Below, piece by piece: positions 1 through 8,832 of a stretch of 64,000 bases of DNA (its first letter is position 1; each line of letters starts with the position of its first letter). A program made the position numbers and the translations under genes. The DNA is from Xenorhabdus japonica (GTDB lineage Bacteria; Pseudomonadota; Gammaproteobacteria; Enterobacterales; Enterobacteriaceae). The stretch is taken from assembly GCF_900115195.1 (NCBI RefSeq), contig NZ_FOVO01000012.1, forward strand, positions 21,963-85,962, written 5' to 3'. The notes below the pieces were generated by a model, which saw nothing but the letters and a program-made list of their open reading frames with translations, ran no database searches and was not told the DNA's origin.

Positions 1-484
1 GGGTATGACCTTTATTCAGCAATCTGGCAGCTTGTTGTCGATCTTCCTCGGTAAATACCACGGGCCGACCACCAATTCGCCCCTGTTCCCGTGCTGCTGC
101 CAGACCTGCATTGGTTCTTTCTACAATCAGTTCGCGTTCCATTTCTGCCAATGCACTCATTACATGAAAGAAAAATCGTCCCATTGCTGTACTGGTATCA
201 ATGCTATCAGTCAGGCTTTGAAAATGAATTCCACGTTCATGTAGCTCTGAAATGAGCGTCACCAGATTTTTCACACTTCGCCCTAGTCGATCCAATTTCC
301 AAACCACCAGTGTATCACCGGATTTAAGATGCTTTAAAGCGCGTTTGAGCCCTGGACGATTAGCTGTTTTTCCACTGATTTTGTCTTCGAAAATCAACTC
401 GCAGTTGATATTGACTAAGGCATTTCTTTGTAAATCACTATTTTGATCATTTGTTGACACTCTGATGTAACCAACTCTTGCCAC
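1..484 (-). CDS. Serine recombinase (resolvase/invertase family), 3' part beyond window
   Basis: About 161 residues read on the minus strand from a GTG at 484, and the frame is still open at base 1. The N-terminus has the resolvase signature Y-I-R-V-S-T, whose Ser is the expected nucleophile, followed by VWKLDRLGRS and the MGRFFFHVMSALAEMER helix region, then a G-R-I-G-G-R-P hinge leading into the C-terminal HTH that is cut off. A purine-rich AAAGGA lies upstream of the GTG. Family knowledge: these enzymes do site-specific inversion or resolution through a 5'-phosphoserine intermediate. It resembles the Pin/Hin and Tn3-resolvase branch; whether it inverts a local segment or is a leftover of a mobile element cannot be decided from the part visible. 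Confidence 0.9.
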   Translation of the reverse strand, partial: MARVGYIRVSTNDQNSDLQRNALVNINCELIFEDKISGKTANRPGLKRALKHLKSGDTLVVWKLDRLGRSVKNLVTLISELHERGIHFQSLTDSIDTSTAMGRFFFHVMSALAEMERELIVERTNAGLAAAREQGRIGGRPVVFTEEDRQQAARLLNKGHT

Positions 485-798
485 AGAAAATCCTTTAGTT
501 ATCTGAGAAACTATTTACTCGGAAATAATACCTATTTATTCATTATAAAAAACCTTTAATTTTATAAAAGGAGAGATAAAAGTTTAGTAAGAGAGGGTTA
601 ATATCATAACAAGTGATGTTAATAAGTTATTATTAATGAGATTGATAGCAAGTAACTAGAACGAGTGATTTAATTCACAGTATCAAATTTTTCTTACCAA
701 GAATAGTTAATTAGTCCTCGCTTATTTTCCCAAAATGCTCTTTATTTAATTGAAACGCTTTTGTTGCTAATTTGTTATATAAACTACCGAGGGTGTAT
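485..798. other. AT-rich intergenic region
   Basis: This 314-base spacer between the recombinase start and the symporter start holds no supported ORF. It is AT-rich and must contain promoters for both divergent genes, but I see no motif good enough to place them. Confidence 0.5.
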
Positions 799-2175
799 AT
801 GGAACTGATTACACAATGGTTAGGTACAATAAACGAGATAGTATGGGGAGTTCCCATGCTAATTGGGCTTCTGGGTATCGGTATCTTCATGCAAATTCGC
901 CTGTCCTTCTTGCCAATCCGTAAATTGGGGATGGGGTTCAAGTTACTCTTTCAAAAAAATAAACAACGGGGTGAAGGGCAAATCTCACCTTTCAATGCAT
1001 TAATGACCGCCTTGTCAGCAACGATAGGGACAGGAAATATAGCAGGTGTAGCGACAGCTATTGTGATGGGTGGGCCAGGCGCAATGTTCTGGATGTGGAT
1101 GACTGCATTAGTGGGCATGGCGACGAAATATTCAGAAGCGGTATTGGCGGTGCGTTTCCGTGAGACGGATAAAAATAGTAATTATGTTGGCGGCCCGATG
1201 TATTACATCAAAAATGGCTTGGGGGAAAAATGGGTTTGGCTGGGAACACTTTTCGCCTTTTTCGGCAGTATTGCGGGTTTTGGTATTGGCAATACAGTAC
1301 AAGCTAACTCTGTCGCTGACGTACTGCAAAGTAACTTTGGTATTGAAAAAACCATAACTGCGGGAATTCTGGTCGTTTTAGTTGGTGCAGTGCTGATTGG
1401 TGGCATTAAACGCATTTCTGATGTTGCAGGTAAACTGGTGCCTATTATGACAGTCGGTTACTTTGGTGCGGGAGCTATCGTTTTGGTACTCAATGTTACA
1501 GCTATTCCTGATGCATTTGCTTTAATCATCAAATCAGCTTTCACTCCTGTTGCGGCACAGGGGGGATTTGCTGGTGCAGCAGTTTGGGCGGCAATCCGCT
1601 TTGGTATTGCTCGTGGCGTATTCTCTAATGAGGCGGGTATGGGCAGTGCGCCTATCGCTCACGCGGCAGCAAAAACCCAAAACCCCATTCGTCAGGGGTT
1701 GATTGCCATGCTGGGAACCTTTATTGATACAATCATCGTTTGTTCTGTAACGGGTTTAACTATTGTTATTACTGGTGGCTGGCTGACAGGCGAAACAGGC
1801 GCAACACTGACTGCGACTTCCTTCTCATCCGTGATCCCAGGAGGTAACTATATTGTTGCCGTTGCCTTGGCGCTTTTTGCTTTCACAACTATTTTGGGGT
1901 GGAGTTTTTACGGTGAGAAGTGTATCCAATATTTATTAGGGCCAAAAGCTATAGTGCCTTTCCGCATTGCCTGGATTATCGCGTTGCCGATTGGTGCCAC
2001 TCAGTCGTTAGCTTTTGTCTGGTTACTGGCAGATACCCTTAATGCCATGATGGCGATCCCTAACCTGATAGCGATTGCGTTGCTCAGTCCGGTTGTCTAT
2101 CGTTTGACGAAAGACCATATCCGTGATGTTAATGCAGATAGTATTGATATTAAGTCATCAATTAAAACAGATTGA
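799..2175 (+). CDS. Sodium:alanine symporter family protein (AGCS)
   Basis: The protein is about 458 residues and almost entirely hydrophobic, with roughly ten membrane segments, and should be an inner-membrane Na+-coupled alanine/glycine importer. Family landmarks are the GTGNIAGVATA stretch, the GGPMYYI motif, and FSNEAGMGSAPIAHA in the middle. The ATG at 799 is preferred over the upstream TTG at 772: GAGG lies just before it and the protein then begins MELITQWLG, usual for the family. It is monocistronic, with a perfect palindrome about 50 bases after the stop. The family assignment is secure; substrate preference among small neutral amino acids is inferred. It has no evident link to the flagellar genes that follow. 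Confidence 0.9.
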   Translation: MELITQWLGTINEIVWGVPMLIGLLGIGIFMQIRLSFLPIRKLGMGFKLLFQKNKQRGEGQISPFNALMTALSATIGTGNIAGVATAIVMGGPGAMFWMWMTALVGMATKYSEAVLAVRFRETDKNSNYVGGPMYYIKNGLGEKWVWLGTLFAFFGSIAGFGIGNTVQANSVADVLQSNFGIEKTITAGILVVLVGAVLIGGIKRISDVAGKLVPIMTVGYFGAGAIVLVLNVTAIPDAFALIIKSAFTPVAAQGGFAGAAVWAAIRFGIARGVFSNEAGMGSAPIAHAAAKTQNPIRQGLIAMLGTFIDTIIVCSVTGLTIVITGGWLTGETGATLTATSFSSVIPGGNYIVAVALALFAFTTILGWSFYGEKCIQYLLGPKAIVPFRIAWIIALPIGATQSLAFVWLLADTLNAMMAIPNLIAIALLSPVVYRLTKDHIRDVNADSIDIKSSIKTD

Positions 2176-2222
2176 AAAACGATTGGTATGGAATGAATCA
2201 AAAAGGACTAAATAAAAATGGA

Positions 2223-2246
2223 GAGATGGCTGATATCAGCCATCTC
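2223..2246. terminator. Perfect 24-base palindrome after the symporter gene
   Basis: Bases 2223-2234 (GAGATGGCTGAT) are repeated exactly in inverted orientation at 2235-2246 with no loop bases. The position 48 bases after the symporter stop suggests a transcription-stopping hairpin, but no T-run follows on the plus strand. It could instead be a binding site for a dimeric protein. Confidence 0.5.
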
Positions 2247-2399
2247 AGACTACTCATAATGCCCCAAATATCCCCGCAAAGTCCGCAGTGTTCCTGCCAT
2301 TGAATTTCTTGGCTTTTGTCATGCTTAGCATAATTTTATCTGTCTTTTTTCAAAGGCAAATTTTCTGCATGTAATCACGAATGCTCACCAAGGAAAGCT

Positions 2400-3551
2400 G
2401 TGGCTGAAGATAGCGATCTCGAAAAAACTGAAGAACCCACGCCCCATAAACGGGAAAAAGCCCGTAAAGATGGGCAAATTGCGCGTTCCAAAGAACTCAC
2501 TTCCATCCTGATGTTAGCCGGAGGCGTAAGCCTGCTCTGGATGAGTGGGCAGTCGATCACCCATGAACTTTCATTGATGGTATTCGAAGGATTTAATTTT
2601 GACCATAACATGGTCAGCAATGACAAACAGATGGTGCAGCAAGTCGGTCGATTACTGAAGCAGGCCGTTTGGGCGTTGTTGCCCGTATTTTTGGGATTGG
2701 TATTGATTGCCCTTAGTGCACCCATTTTGATGGGAGGGCTGATATTCAGCTCAAAATCCATCAAATTTGACTTGACTAAACTAAACCCCATTTCTGGCCT
2801 GAAGAAAATCTTCTCTATGAATGCGCTGGCGGAACTGTTCAAGGCTATCTTAAAAGCGTCGCTGGTGGGAGGTGGCGCAGCCCTGTTTATCTGGATGAAC
2901 TGGCCTACCATGTCGAATCTGACCGCTCAACCTCTGCTGATGGCATTGAGCGATGCCATGATGATGCTGATTTTTGCTGGTTATATTGTCTTATTTATGT
3001 TGATACCGATGGTCGCGTTTGATGTGTTTTATCAAATCCGCAGCCATCTGAAAAAATTGAGAATGACCCGTCAGGAGATCAAGGATGAATTCAAGGAACA
3101 AGAAGGGGACCCACATGTAAAGGCGCGGATACGTCAGCAACAACGTGCGGCTGCGCGTAAACGCATGATGGCGGATGTGCCTAAGGCTGATGTCATTGTT
3201 ACCAACCCAACCCATTACTCGGTTGCCTTGCAATATGACAGCAAAAAAATGGGCGCACCCAAAGTATTAGCAAAAGGGGCGGGGCTTATTGCCTTGCGCA
3301 TTAAAGAAATTGGTGCGGAAAATCGTATCCCGTTACTGGAAGCTCCTCCTTTGGCGAGGGCATTATTTCGCCATGCCGAAGTCGGGAGCTTTATTCCTGC
3401 GGCGCTCTATGCAGCCGTTGCAGAAGTGCTTGCCTGGGTTTACCAATTGAAACGTTGGAAACAGGAAGGTGGCCTAAAACCGAAAACACCTGAAAATCTG
3501 CCAGTGCCGCCAGCACTGGATTTTGCTGGAGAAAATAATCGTCATGGCTAA
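2400..3551 (+). CDS. flhB: Flagellar export apparatus protein FlhB
   Basis: FlhB is the inner-membrane switch of the flagellar type III export gate: autocleavage of its cytoplasmic domain changes export from rod/hook to filament substrates. The 383 residues match the usual length. The N-terminus (MAEDSDLEKTEEPTPHKREK) is typical, four membrane segments follow within about residues 30-210, and the self-cleaving N-P-T-H motif sits at residues 269-272. The start is GTG with AAGGA six bases upstream. The 3' end overlaps flhA by 8 bases, so the two are translationally coupled. The chemotaxis genes that precede flhB in many enterics are absent here; an amino-acid symporter lies upstream instead. 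Confidence 0.98.
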   Translation: MAEDSDLEKTEEPTPHKREKARKDGQIARSKELTSILMLAGGVSLLWMSGQSITHELSLMVFEGFNFDHNMVSNDKQMVQQVGRLLKQAVWALLPVFLGLVLIALSAPILMGGLIFSSKSIKFDLTKLNPISGLKKIFSMNALAELFKAILKASLVGGGAALFIWMNWPTMSNLTAQPLLMALSDAMMMLIFAGYIVLFMLIPMVAFDVFYQIRSHLKKLRMTRQEIKDEFKEQEGDPHVKARIRQQQRAAARKRMMADVPKADVIVTNPTHYSVALQYDSKKMGAPKVLAKGAGLIALRIKEIGAENRIPLLEAPPLARALFRHAEVGSFIPAALYAAVAEVLAWVYQLKRWKQEGGLKPKTPENLPVPPALDFAGENNRHG

Positions 3552-5646
3552 TCTGGCCTCATTACTACGTTTATCGGGAAATCTTTTACCGGGGAATATC
3601 AAAGGCTCTCAGTGGCAAATGCTTGCGGGGCCTATTCTGATCCTTATGATCTTGTCGATGATGGTGCTACCGTTGCCACCATTTTTGCTCGATCTACTTT
3701 TCACGTTTAATATCGCACTGTCCATCATGGTTTTGCTGGTGGCGATGTTTACCCGTCGAACACTGGATTTTGCTGCATTCCCAACTATCTTGCTGTTCTC
3801 AACTTTACTGCGTTTGTCACTGAACGTTGCTTCCACGCGAATAATCCTGATGGAAGGACATACTGGCTCAGCGGCTGCAGGACAGGTAGTGGAAGCCTTT
3901 GGTCACTTTCTAGTTGGCGGTAATTTTGCTATTGGTATCGTGGTCTTTGTGATCTTGATCCTGATTAACTTCATGGTCATTACTAAAGGTGCGGGGCGTA
4001 TTGCCGAAGTAGGCGCACGCTTTGTACTTGATGGAATGCCCGGCAAACAGATGGCAATTGATGCTGACCTGAATGCCGGATTGATCGGTGAAGATGAAGC
4101 TAAAAAGCGTCGTACAGAAGTCACGCAGGAAGCGGATTTTTATGGCTCAATGGATGGTGCGAGTAAATTTGTGCGCGGTGATGCCATAGCCGGATTGATG
4201 ATACTTGTAATCAACATTGTTGGTGGATTGATCGTCGGTGTTGCTCAACATAGTTTGACTCTGGGTGATGCAGCAGAAGTTTATACTTTGCTGACCATCG
4301 GTGATGGATTGGTTGCTCAATTGCCTGCATTAATTATCTCCACGGCAGCAGGTGTGATTGTAACCCGTGTGGCGACTGATGAAGATGTTGGTCAGCAAAT
4401 GGTGACCCAGCTTTTCAATAACCCAAAAGTAATGATGTTAAGCGCCGGGGTGCTCGGTCTGCTTGGTTTAGTGCCGGGAATGCCTAACTTCGTCTTTTTG
4501 TTATTTACGGCTGCCTTGGCGGGAGTGGGTTATTGCCTATTGCGCAAAGACAAAAATCCTTTTGTTGCACAGCATGAAGAAATGAAAGCGGTGGAGGAAC
4601 AGCAACAAACTACGGAAGCATCATGGTCTGATGTGCAACTGGAAGATCCGTTGGGTATGGAAGTAGGTTATCGCCTGATCCCGATGGTGGACTTCCGTCA
4701 AAATGGCGAATTGCTTGGTCGTATCAGTGGCATCCGCAAAAAATTTGCGCAAGAAGTGGGATATCTGCCACCCGTCGTACATATTCGTGACAACCTTGAA
4801 TTGGCTCCAGCCAGTTATCGAATCATGATGAAAGGGGTCGAAATTGGTCGTGGCGAAGCACATCCGGGACGTTGGTTGGCGATTAATCCGGGTGGTGCTG
4901 TGGGTGAATTGCAAGGCGATTTGACGACAGATCCAGCTTTTGGTCTGGCTGCTGTCTGGATTGATGATAGCTTAAGAGAACAGGCGCAGGTGCAGGGATA
5001 TACCGTCGTGGCGGCTAGTACCGTTGTTGCTACTCACTTAAACCATTTGTTATCACAGCATTCCAGTGAATTGTTTGGAAGACAGGAGGCGCAGCAATTG
5101 TTTGAGCGCGTCAGTCAGGAAATGCCGAAACTGACGGAAGACTTCATTCCTGATGTTGTTAGCCTGACAACTTTGCATAAAGTCCTGCAAAATTTGATGG
5201 CGGAGCAAGTACCGATCCGCGATATGCGTACTATTATTGAAACACTGGCAGAACATGCTCCGGTACAGAAAGATCCTTATGAATTAACTGCCATGATTCG
5301 AATCGCACTTGGTAGGGCAATTGCTCAGCAATGGTTCCCAGGAGCGGATGAGATCAAAGTCATTGGTTTGGATGCAGGGTTGGAAAGATTGCTGCTTCAA
5401 GCGTTGCAAAATGGTGGTGGATTGGAGCCGGGATTGGCGGAAAGTCTAGAACGTCAGGCGGCAGAAGCATTGGCACGTCAGGAAATGTTGGGTGCGCCGC
5501 CTGTATTATTGGTCAATCACTCATTGCGTCCACTGTTATCTCGTTTCCTGAGTCGTATACTGCCTAGGCTGGTTGTGCTGTCTAGCCTTGAAATCACCAA
5601 TAATCGTCAGATCAGAATGACTGCAACGATTGGTGGTGCGAGGTAG
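3544..5646 (+). CDS. flhA: Flagellar export gate protein FlhA
   Basis: FlhA forms the nonameric export gate whose cytoplasmic ring docks chaperone-substrate complexes and helps couple proton motive force to export. From the ATG at 3544 (MANLASLLRLSG) it has 700 residues; the longer frame starting at 3523 has no support in the family. The N-terminal half has about eight membrane segments with the conserved TRRTLDFAAFPTILL and LRLSLNVASTRIIL stretches; the C-terminal soluble part starts around residue 330. It overlaps flhB by 8 bases. A strong hairpin follows 26 bases after the stop, and no flhE gene is present downstream, unlike in E. coli and Salmonella. Confidence 0.98.
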   Translation: MANLASLLRLSGNLLPGNIKGSQWQMLAGPILILMILSMMVLPLPPFLLDLLFTFNIALSIMVLLVAMFTRRTLDFAAFPTILLFSTLLRLSLNVASTRIILMEGHTGSAAAGQVVEAFGHFLVGGNFAIGIVVFVILILINFMVITKGAGRIAEVGARFVLDGMPGKQMAIDADLNAGLIGEDEAKKRRTEVTQEADFYGSMDGASKFVRGDAIAGLMILVINIVGGLIVGVAQHSLTLGDAAEVYTLLTIGDGLVAQLPALIISTAAGVIVTRVATDEDVGQQMVTQLFNNPKVMMLSAGVLGLLGLVPGMPNFVFLLFTAALAGVGYCLLRKDKNPFVAQHEEMKAVEEQQQTTEASWSDVQLEDPLGMEVGYRLIPMVDFRQNGELLGRISGIRKKFAQEVGYLPPVVHIRDNLELAPASYRIMMKGVEIGRGEAHPGRWLAINPGGAVGELQGDLTTDPAFGLAAVWIDDSLREQAQVQGYTVVAASTVVATHLNHLLSQHSSELFGRQEAQQLFERVSQEMPKLTEDFIPDVVSLTTLHKVLQNLMAEQVPIRDMRTIIETLAEHAPVQKDPYELTAMIRIALGRAIAQQWFPGADEIKVIGLDAGLERLLLQALQNGGGLEPGLAESLERQAAEALARQEMLGAPPVLLVNHSLRPLLSRFLSRILPRLVVLSSLEITNNRQIRMTATIGGAR

Positions 5647-5670
5647 TATTAGCAACTATACCCAATGGAT

Positions 5671-5703
5671 ATAAGGTGATCGCTGCGGTGATCACCTTTA
5701 TTA
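5671..5703 (+). terminator. Rho-independent terminator of flhBA
   Basis: AAGGTGATC (5673-5681) pairs perfectly with GATCACCTT (5690-5698) around an 8-base loop, followed by a short T-rich stretch. It closes the flhBA transcript. Confidence 0.75.
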
Positions 5704-6092
5704 TGGAATGATAACGTATAATTAATCTTTAGGCTCTTGCTATTACAGCTTTTATTTCATTTCGTCTGGAACCAACTTAAAGAGCATTTTAATTCGTTCT
5801 TTATGGAAGTGATAATTAGAGCACATCTTATTGTTAGAGTTTTCTAAATAATATCTAGCCTGATTATTTAAAAAATTAATATCTTGATTGCACATTTCTG
5901 ATATAAGGAAGTGAAAAGATCAATATATTAATGTCTCAATATATCAATATAGTTCATAATTATATCCTAAGTATAAAAATCATCTTTTATTCAGAAAAGG
6001 TATGTTATACAGTTGCGTAACTCTAATACATATTTTTATTTTTCTCAAATTATTATGGTTTTTTTAATCAAAGATAATAAATAAGGATAATA
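5704..6092. other. AT-rich spacer without recognisable genes
   Basis: Very AT-rich DNA between the flhA terminator and the DUF4291 remnant. No ORF, RNA gene or repeat could be supported. It looks like decayed accessory DNA. Confidence 0.5.
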
Positions 6093-6360
6093 TGTTTTCG
6101 CATCTTTCTATGGATGATGTACCGATCTGGTTGGGCAAAAACGTATTCTGGCAATTGACCTGACACATGAAGGATTTAAAGAAATTTTCCAGTAAGAAGT
6201 GATCAGCCATTTTGATTCTAAATTTTTCGATTCAATAGATACATGGAAAGAGATAGTGCAAAGGAGTGATGTAGTGATTCAATGGGAGCCAGAACGGGAT
6301 ATTTCATTGAATAAATTAGAACAGAGAACAATACAAATTGGTTTACGCAACAATCAATAA
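6093..6360 (+). pseudogene. Decayed DUF4291-family gene fragment
   Basis: Two adjacent frames together resemble the middle of DUF4291 proteins. Bases 6105-6140 read FLWMMYRSGWAK. After a one-base frame change near 6140 the next frame reads KRILAIDLTHEGFKEIF, a stop at 6193-6195, and then SDVVIQWEPERDISLNK and an IQIGLR ending before the stop at 6358. The family pattern recalled is F-L-W-M-M-Y-R-S-G-W, then L-A-I-x-L, then V-x-W-D-P-E-R-D and I-Q-I-G-L-R-G. The N-terminal third and the extreme C-terminus are missing. One frameshift and one in-frame stop make it non-functional. DUF4291 has no established function that I can state. Identification is from memory of family motifs. Confidence 0.7.
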
Positions 6361-7435
6361 ATTGTAAGTTACAGCGTAGCCAACAACGCTGTAACACCAC
6401 TAATCATGAACTCTAATTTTCTAGTCAGAATATTATATGAGTATTTTTAACTAAAAATTAAATCGTAAATAAATTTTTTATTAACGATTTTGTGTAATCA
6501 ATATTTTCATTTTTCGGTTCTCGTAAAAATGGAGTAATTACTACATTGGAGTTGGATTGATTATATGATTTTTTAATTATTCATTATATGAATATATGAT
6601 GAAAAGTGTTTTTATCTAATTAGAATCTCAGCTTATCAGTAAAGTAATGATACCTCATAATGGTTATTATAAAAATATAGCCTAACTGAAATTATGGCTA
6701 TTTTATACTAATAATTAATAAGATAATTTTTGGAAGTTTAAAGCCTCTAGAATGGTGTTGTCATAAACTCGAGAACTCTCTTTGAGTAATGTCCAGATGA
6801 ATTTTCAAACTAGTTTGGTGCTCATTATATGAACTAAAAATTAAGCGTCTTGAGTTATTGACAGTATATAACGATCGAAATGAGATTTTTAATAGTTTTT
6901 ATCTATTAATTGGTGCTAATAAATAGTTAAGAACAATTTTAATGGCAATATGAGTTAGTGTATCTTGCTTTTCCTTGATAATAGAGATTTTATTATTTTA
7001 GTTCATAGGATACGTTGATATAAGTCAAACTTATCTAATAATATCTGGCATGGAGGCTATGCTTATGTTTTTCCCAGATACGGATATTCTTCTCCGTAGT
7101 TTTTAGGTAACATCTTCATAACATAATGAGTGGCGTTTAAGCAAAAAATGCTTTTATGATTTTATACATATATAACCATATTAATTGATGGGAAAAGAAT
7201 AGAAATTATCGAGCTGATATTTGGATGAAATGTGTATAGAGATATATGCATCCCCTAATTCTATTTCAATCATTGAAAATGTATTTATTAAGGGCTCATA
7301 ATGTGAAGGGTTATATCTATTAAATAGGATGCGTTAAGTTCGTTAATATTAATTCATTGATGTTTTATGGGTTTTTAATCGAAAGATATTTTCATTTCGA
7401 TAGGTTTTACACACGTAATATAAATGGAATAAAGA
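6361..7435. other. AT-rich region upstream of fimbrial operon
   Basis: About 1.07 kb with no credible ORF on either strand and a marked AT bias, as is common upstream of horizontally acquired fimbrial operons that are silenced by H-NS-type proteins (inference). The fimbrial promoter must lie in its right part. I looked for inverted repeats that could flank an invertible promoter and found none that was convincing. Confidence 0.5.
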
Positions 7436-7993
7436 ATGAAGTTATTAATGAAATCAGCTGTTATCGTGGCAATTTGGGGGTCTATGATTGTTTCTGCATT
7501 TGCTATTAGTAATACTGGCAGTATTACCTTTACTGGCAAAGTGACTAAAGGAACATGTTCTTCTGCGGTAGCGAGTGATTCTGGTAATGTCACTATGCCT
7601 GATGTCGGTGTAGGAGATTTTACAAATAAGGGTGACACAAAAGGTGATACAAATTTTCAAATTAATCTGAGGAACTGTAGTGTTAATCCATCGAGTAATT
7701 CTTCAGTAAAAATCAAATTTACTGGTGAGTCAGATACAGATGATAAAAAGGTGTTGAAGAATAGCGCATCGGGTTCTTCCGCAGCTGGTGTTGGTATTGG
7801 CATTTATAATAAATCTTCGGAATCGCAAATCGAAATAGGAGGAGGTTCATCTGTGGAAATTACTACTTTAACTTCTACGGATACTACTAAGGAACTAGAA
7901 TTTATTGCTAAATATGTGGCAACAAAAAATAAATCTAATATTAGACCTGGTTCAGTGCGGGCTAACGCGAATTTTACAATAGAGTACGACTAA
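7436..7993 (+). CDS. Major fimbrial subunit (type 1 pilin-like)
   Basis: The 185-residue precursor has a clear Sec signal (MKLLMKSAVIVAIWG, cleavage near SAFA). The mature pilin contains the hallmark cysteine pair of chaperone-usher subunits (one in TKGTCSS near residue 40, the partner in LRNCSV near residue 82) and the conserved ending FTIEYD with the penultimate Tyr. Family knowledge: such subunits polymerise outside the cell by donor-strand exchange to form the shaft. GGAATAAAG precedes the ATG. It is the first gene of a four-gene operon with chaperone, usher and adhesin, the layout of mannose-resistant/type 1-like fimbriae. The region after the second Cys is rich in Ser, Thr and Lys. Confidence 0.9.
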   Translation: MKLLMKSAVIVAIWGSMIVSAFAISNTGSITFTGKVTKGTCSSAVASDSGNVTMPDVGVGDFTNKGDTKGDTNFQINLRNCSVNPSSNSSVKIKFTGESDTDDKKVLKNSASGSSAAGVGIGIYNKSSESQIEIGGGSSVEITTLTSTDTTKELEFIAKYVATKNKSNIRPGSVRANANFTIEYD

Positions 7994-8097
7994 TTCCAAT
8001 TCCTTACATTTTCATTTTTTTATTGCAACTGTGATATTTCCACTGTTTTTGGTGGGAATATCCCTTATTTTTAATTTATGTAGGGATGGATATCGTT

Positions 8098-8805
8098 ATG
8101 TCAAAATATTTTTTGATCGGGTTGTTATTTTCTCTGCCTGTTTTTCTTGCCGCTCCTGTTCACGCTGGGATATCGCTTAGTAATACTCGGGTGATCTATG
8201 AAGCCTCGCAACGTGAAGTAACTATTTCCGTCATCAATGACAGCAAAGAAAATGTTTATCTTATTCAGTCTTGGGTAGATATGTTTACTCCAACGGCTGA
8301 ATCTTCTGATCGCAAAGTGCCATTTTTAGTAACCCCTCCTTTGTTCCGTTTAGATGGTGAACAAGAAAACCGTCTGCGAATTATTTTGACGAATGACACA
8401 TTACCACGGGATCGTGAATCTATATTTTGGCTTAATGTTAAGGCTATTCCTGCCCTGAACGAAAATAAAACAAATCTCTTGTTGATCTCGCTGAAAAATC
8501 GGATAAAACTTTTTTATCGTCCAGAGGGATTGACAGAGCAACTTGCTGCTAATGCCTGTCAAAAACTTACTTTTTCCCAGAAAGCAGGACAATTGGTAGT
8601 AAAGAATCCAACGCCTTTTTATATCTCTTTTTATGACATTAAGCTCGGGAGTAGTTCAATATCGGAAGCTGGCATGGTGGCACCGTTTAGTCATCAGCAA
8701 TGGGCGTTACCCATAGGTTCTGGCAATACCATTACTTGGAGAGCCATCAATGATTATGGTGGCATCACTGAGCCTCAATACCAAACATTATCATCCATAC
8801 AATAA
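8098..8805 (+). CDS. Periplasmic fimbrial chaperone (PapD/FimC family)
   Basis: A periplasmic chaperone that caps pilin subunits by donating its G1 strand and hands them to the usher. I chose the ATG at 8098 rather than 8086, because an AGGGATGG Shine-Dalgarno-like stretch lies 7 bases before 8098 and overlaps the first ATG. The result is a 235-residue precursor with signal peptide MSKYFLIGLLFSLPVFLAA. Family signatures are NTRVIYEASQREVTISVIN at the mature N-terminus and the RESIFWLNVKAIP stretch, which contains the hallmark around the F1-G1 region. It lies 104 bases after the pilin gene and 27 bases before the usher. Confidence 0.93.
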   Translation: MSKYFLIGLLFSLPVFLAAPVHAGISLSNTRVIYEASQREVTISVINDSKENVYLIQSWVDMFTPTAESSDRKVPFLVTPPLFRLDGEQENRLRIILTNDTLPRDRESIFWLNVKAIPALNENKTNLLLISLKNRIKLFYRPEGLTEQLAANACQKLTFSQKAGQLVVKNPTPFYISFYDIKLGSSSISEAGMVAPFSHQQWALPIGSGNTITWRAINDYGGITEPQYQTLSSIQ

Positions 8806-8832
8806 CCTATCAGTTAGAAGATATTTGGTGTC

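Noticed and set aside
2375..2911. 178-residue open frame antisense to flhB
   Set aside because: It lies fully opposite a certain gene, has no recognisable domain and no ribosome site; a shadow of flhB codon use.
5659..5670. ERIC-like end TATACCCAATGGAT after flhA
   Set aside because: Too short and without partner; the neighbouring hairpin is explained as the flhBA terminator.
6361..7435. Invertible promoter element upstream of the pilin gene
   Set aside because: Searched for paired inverted repeats and an adjacent recombinase gene; none convincing. The recombinase at the left edge is about 7 kb away.
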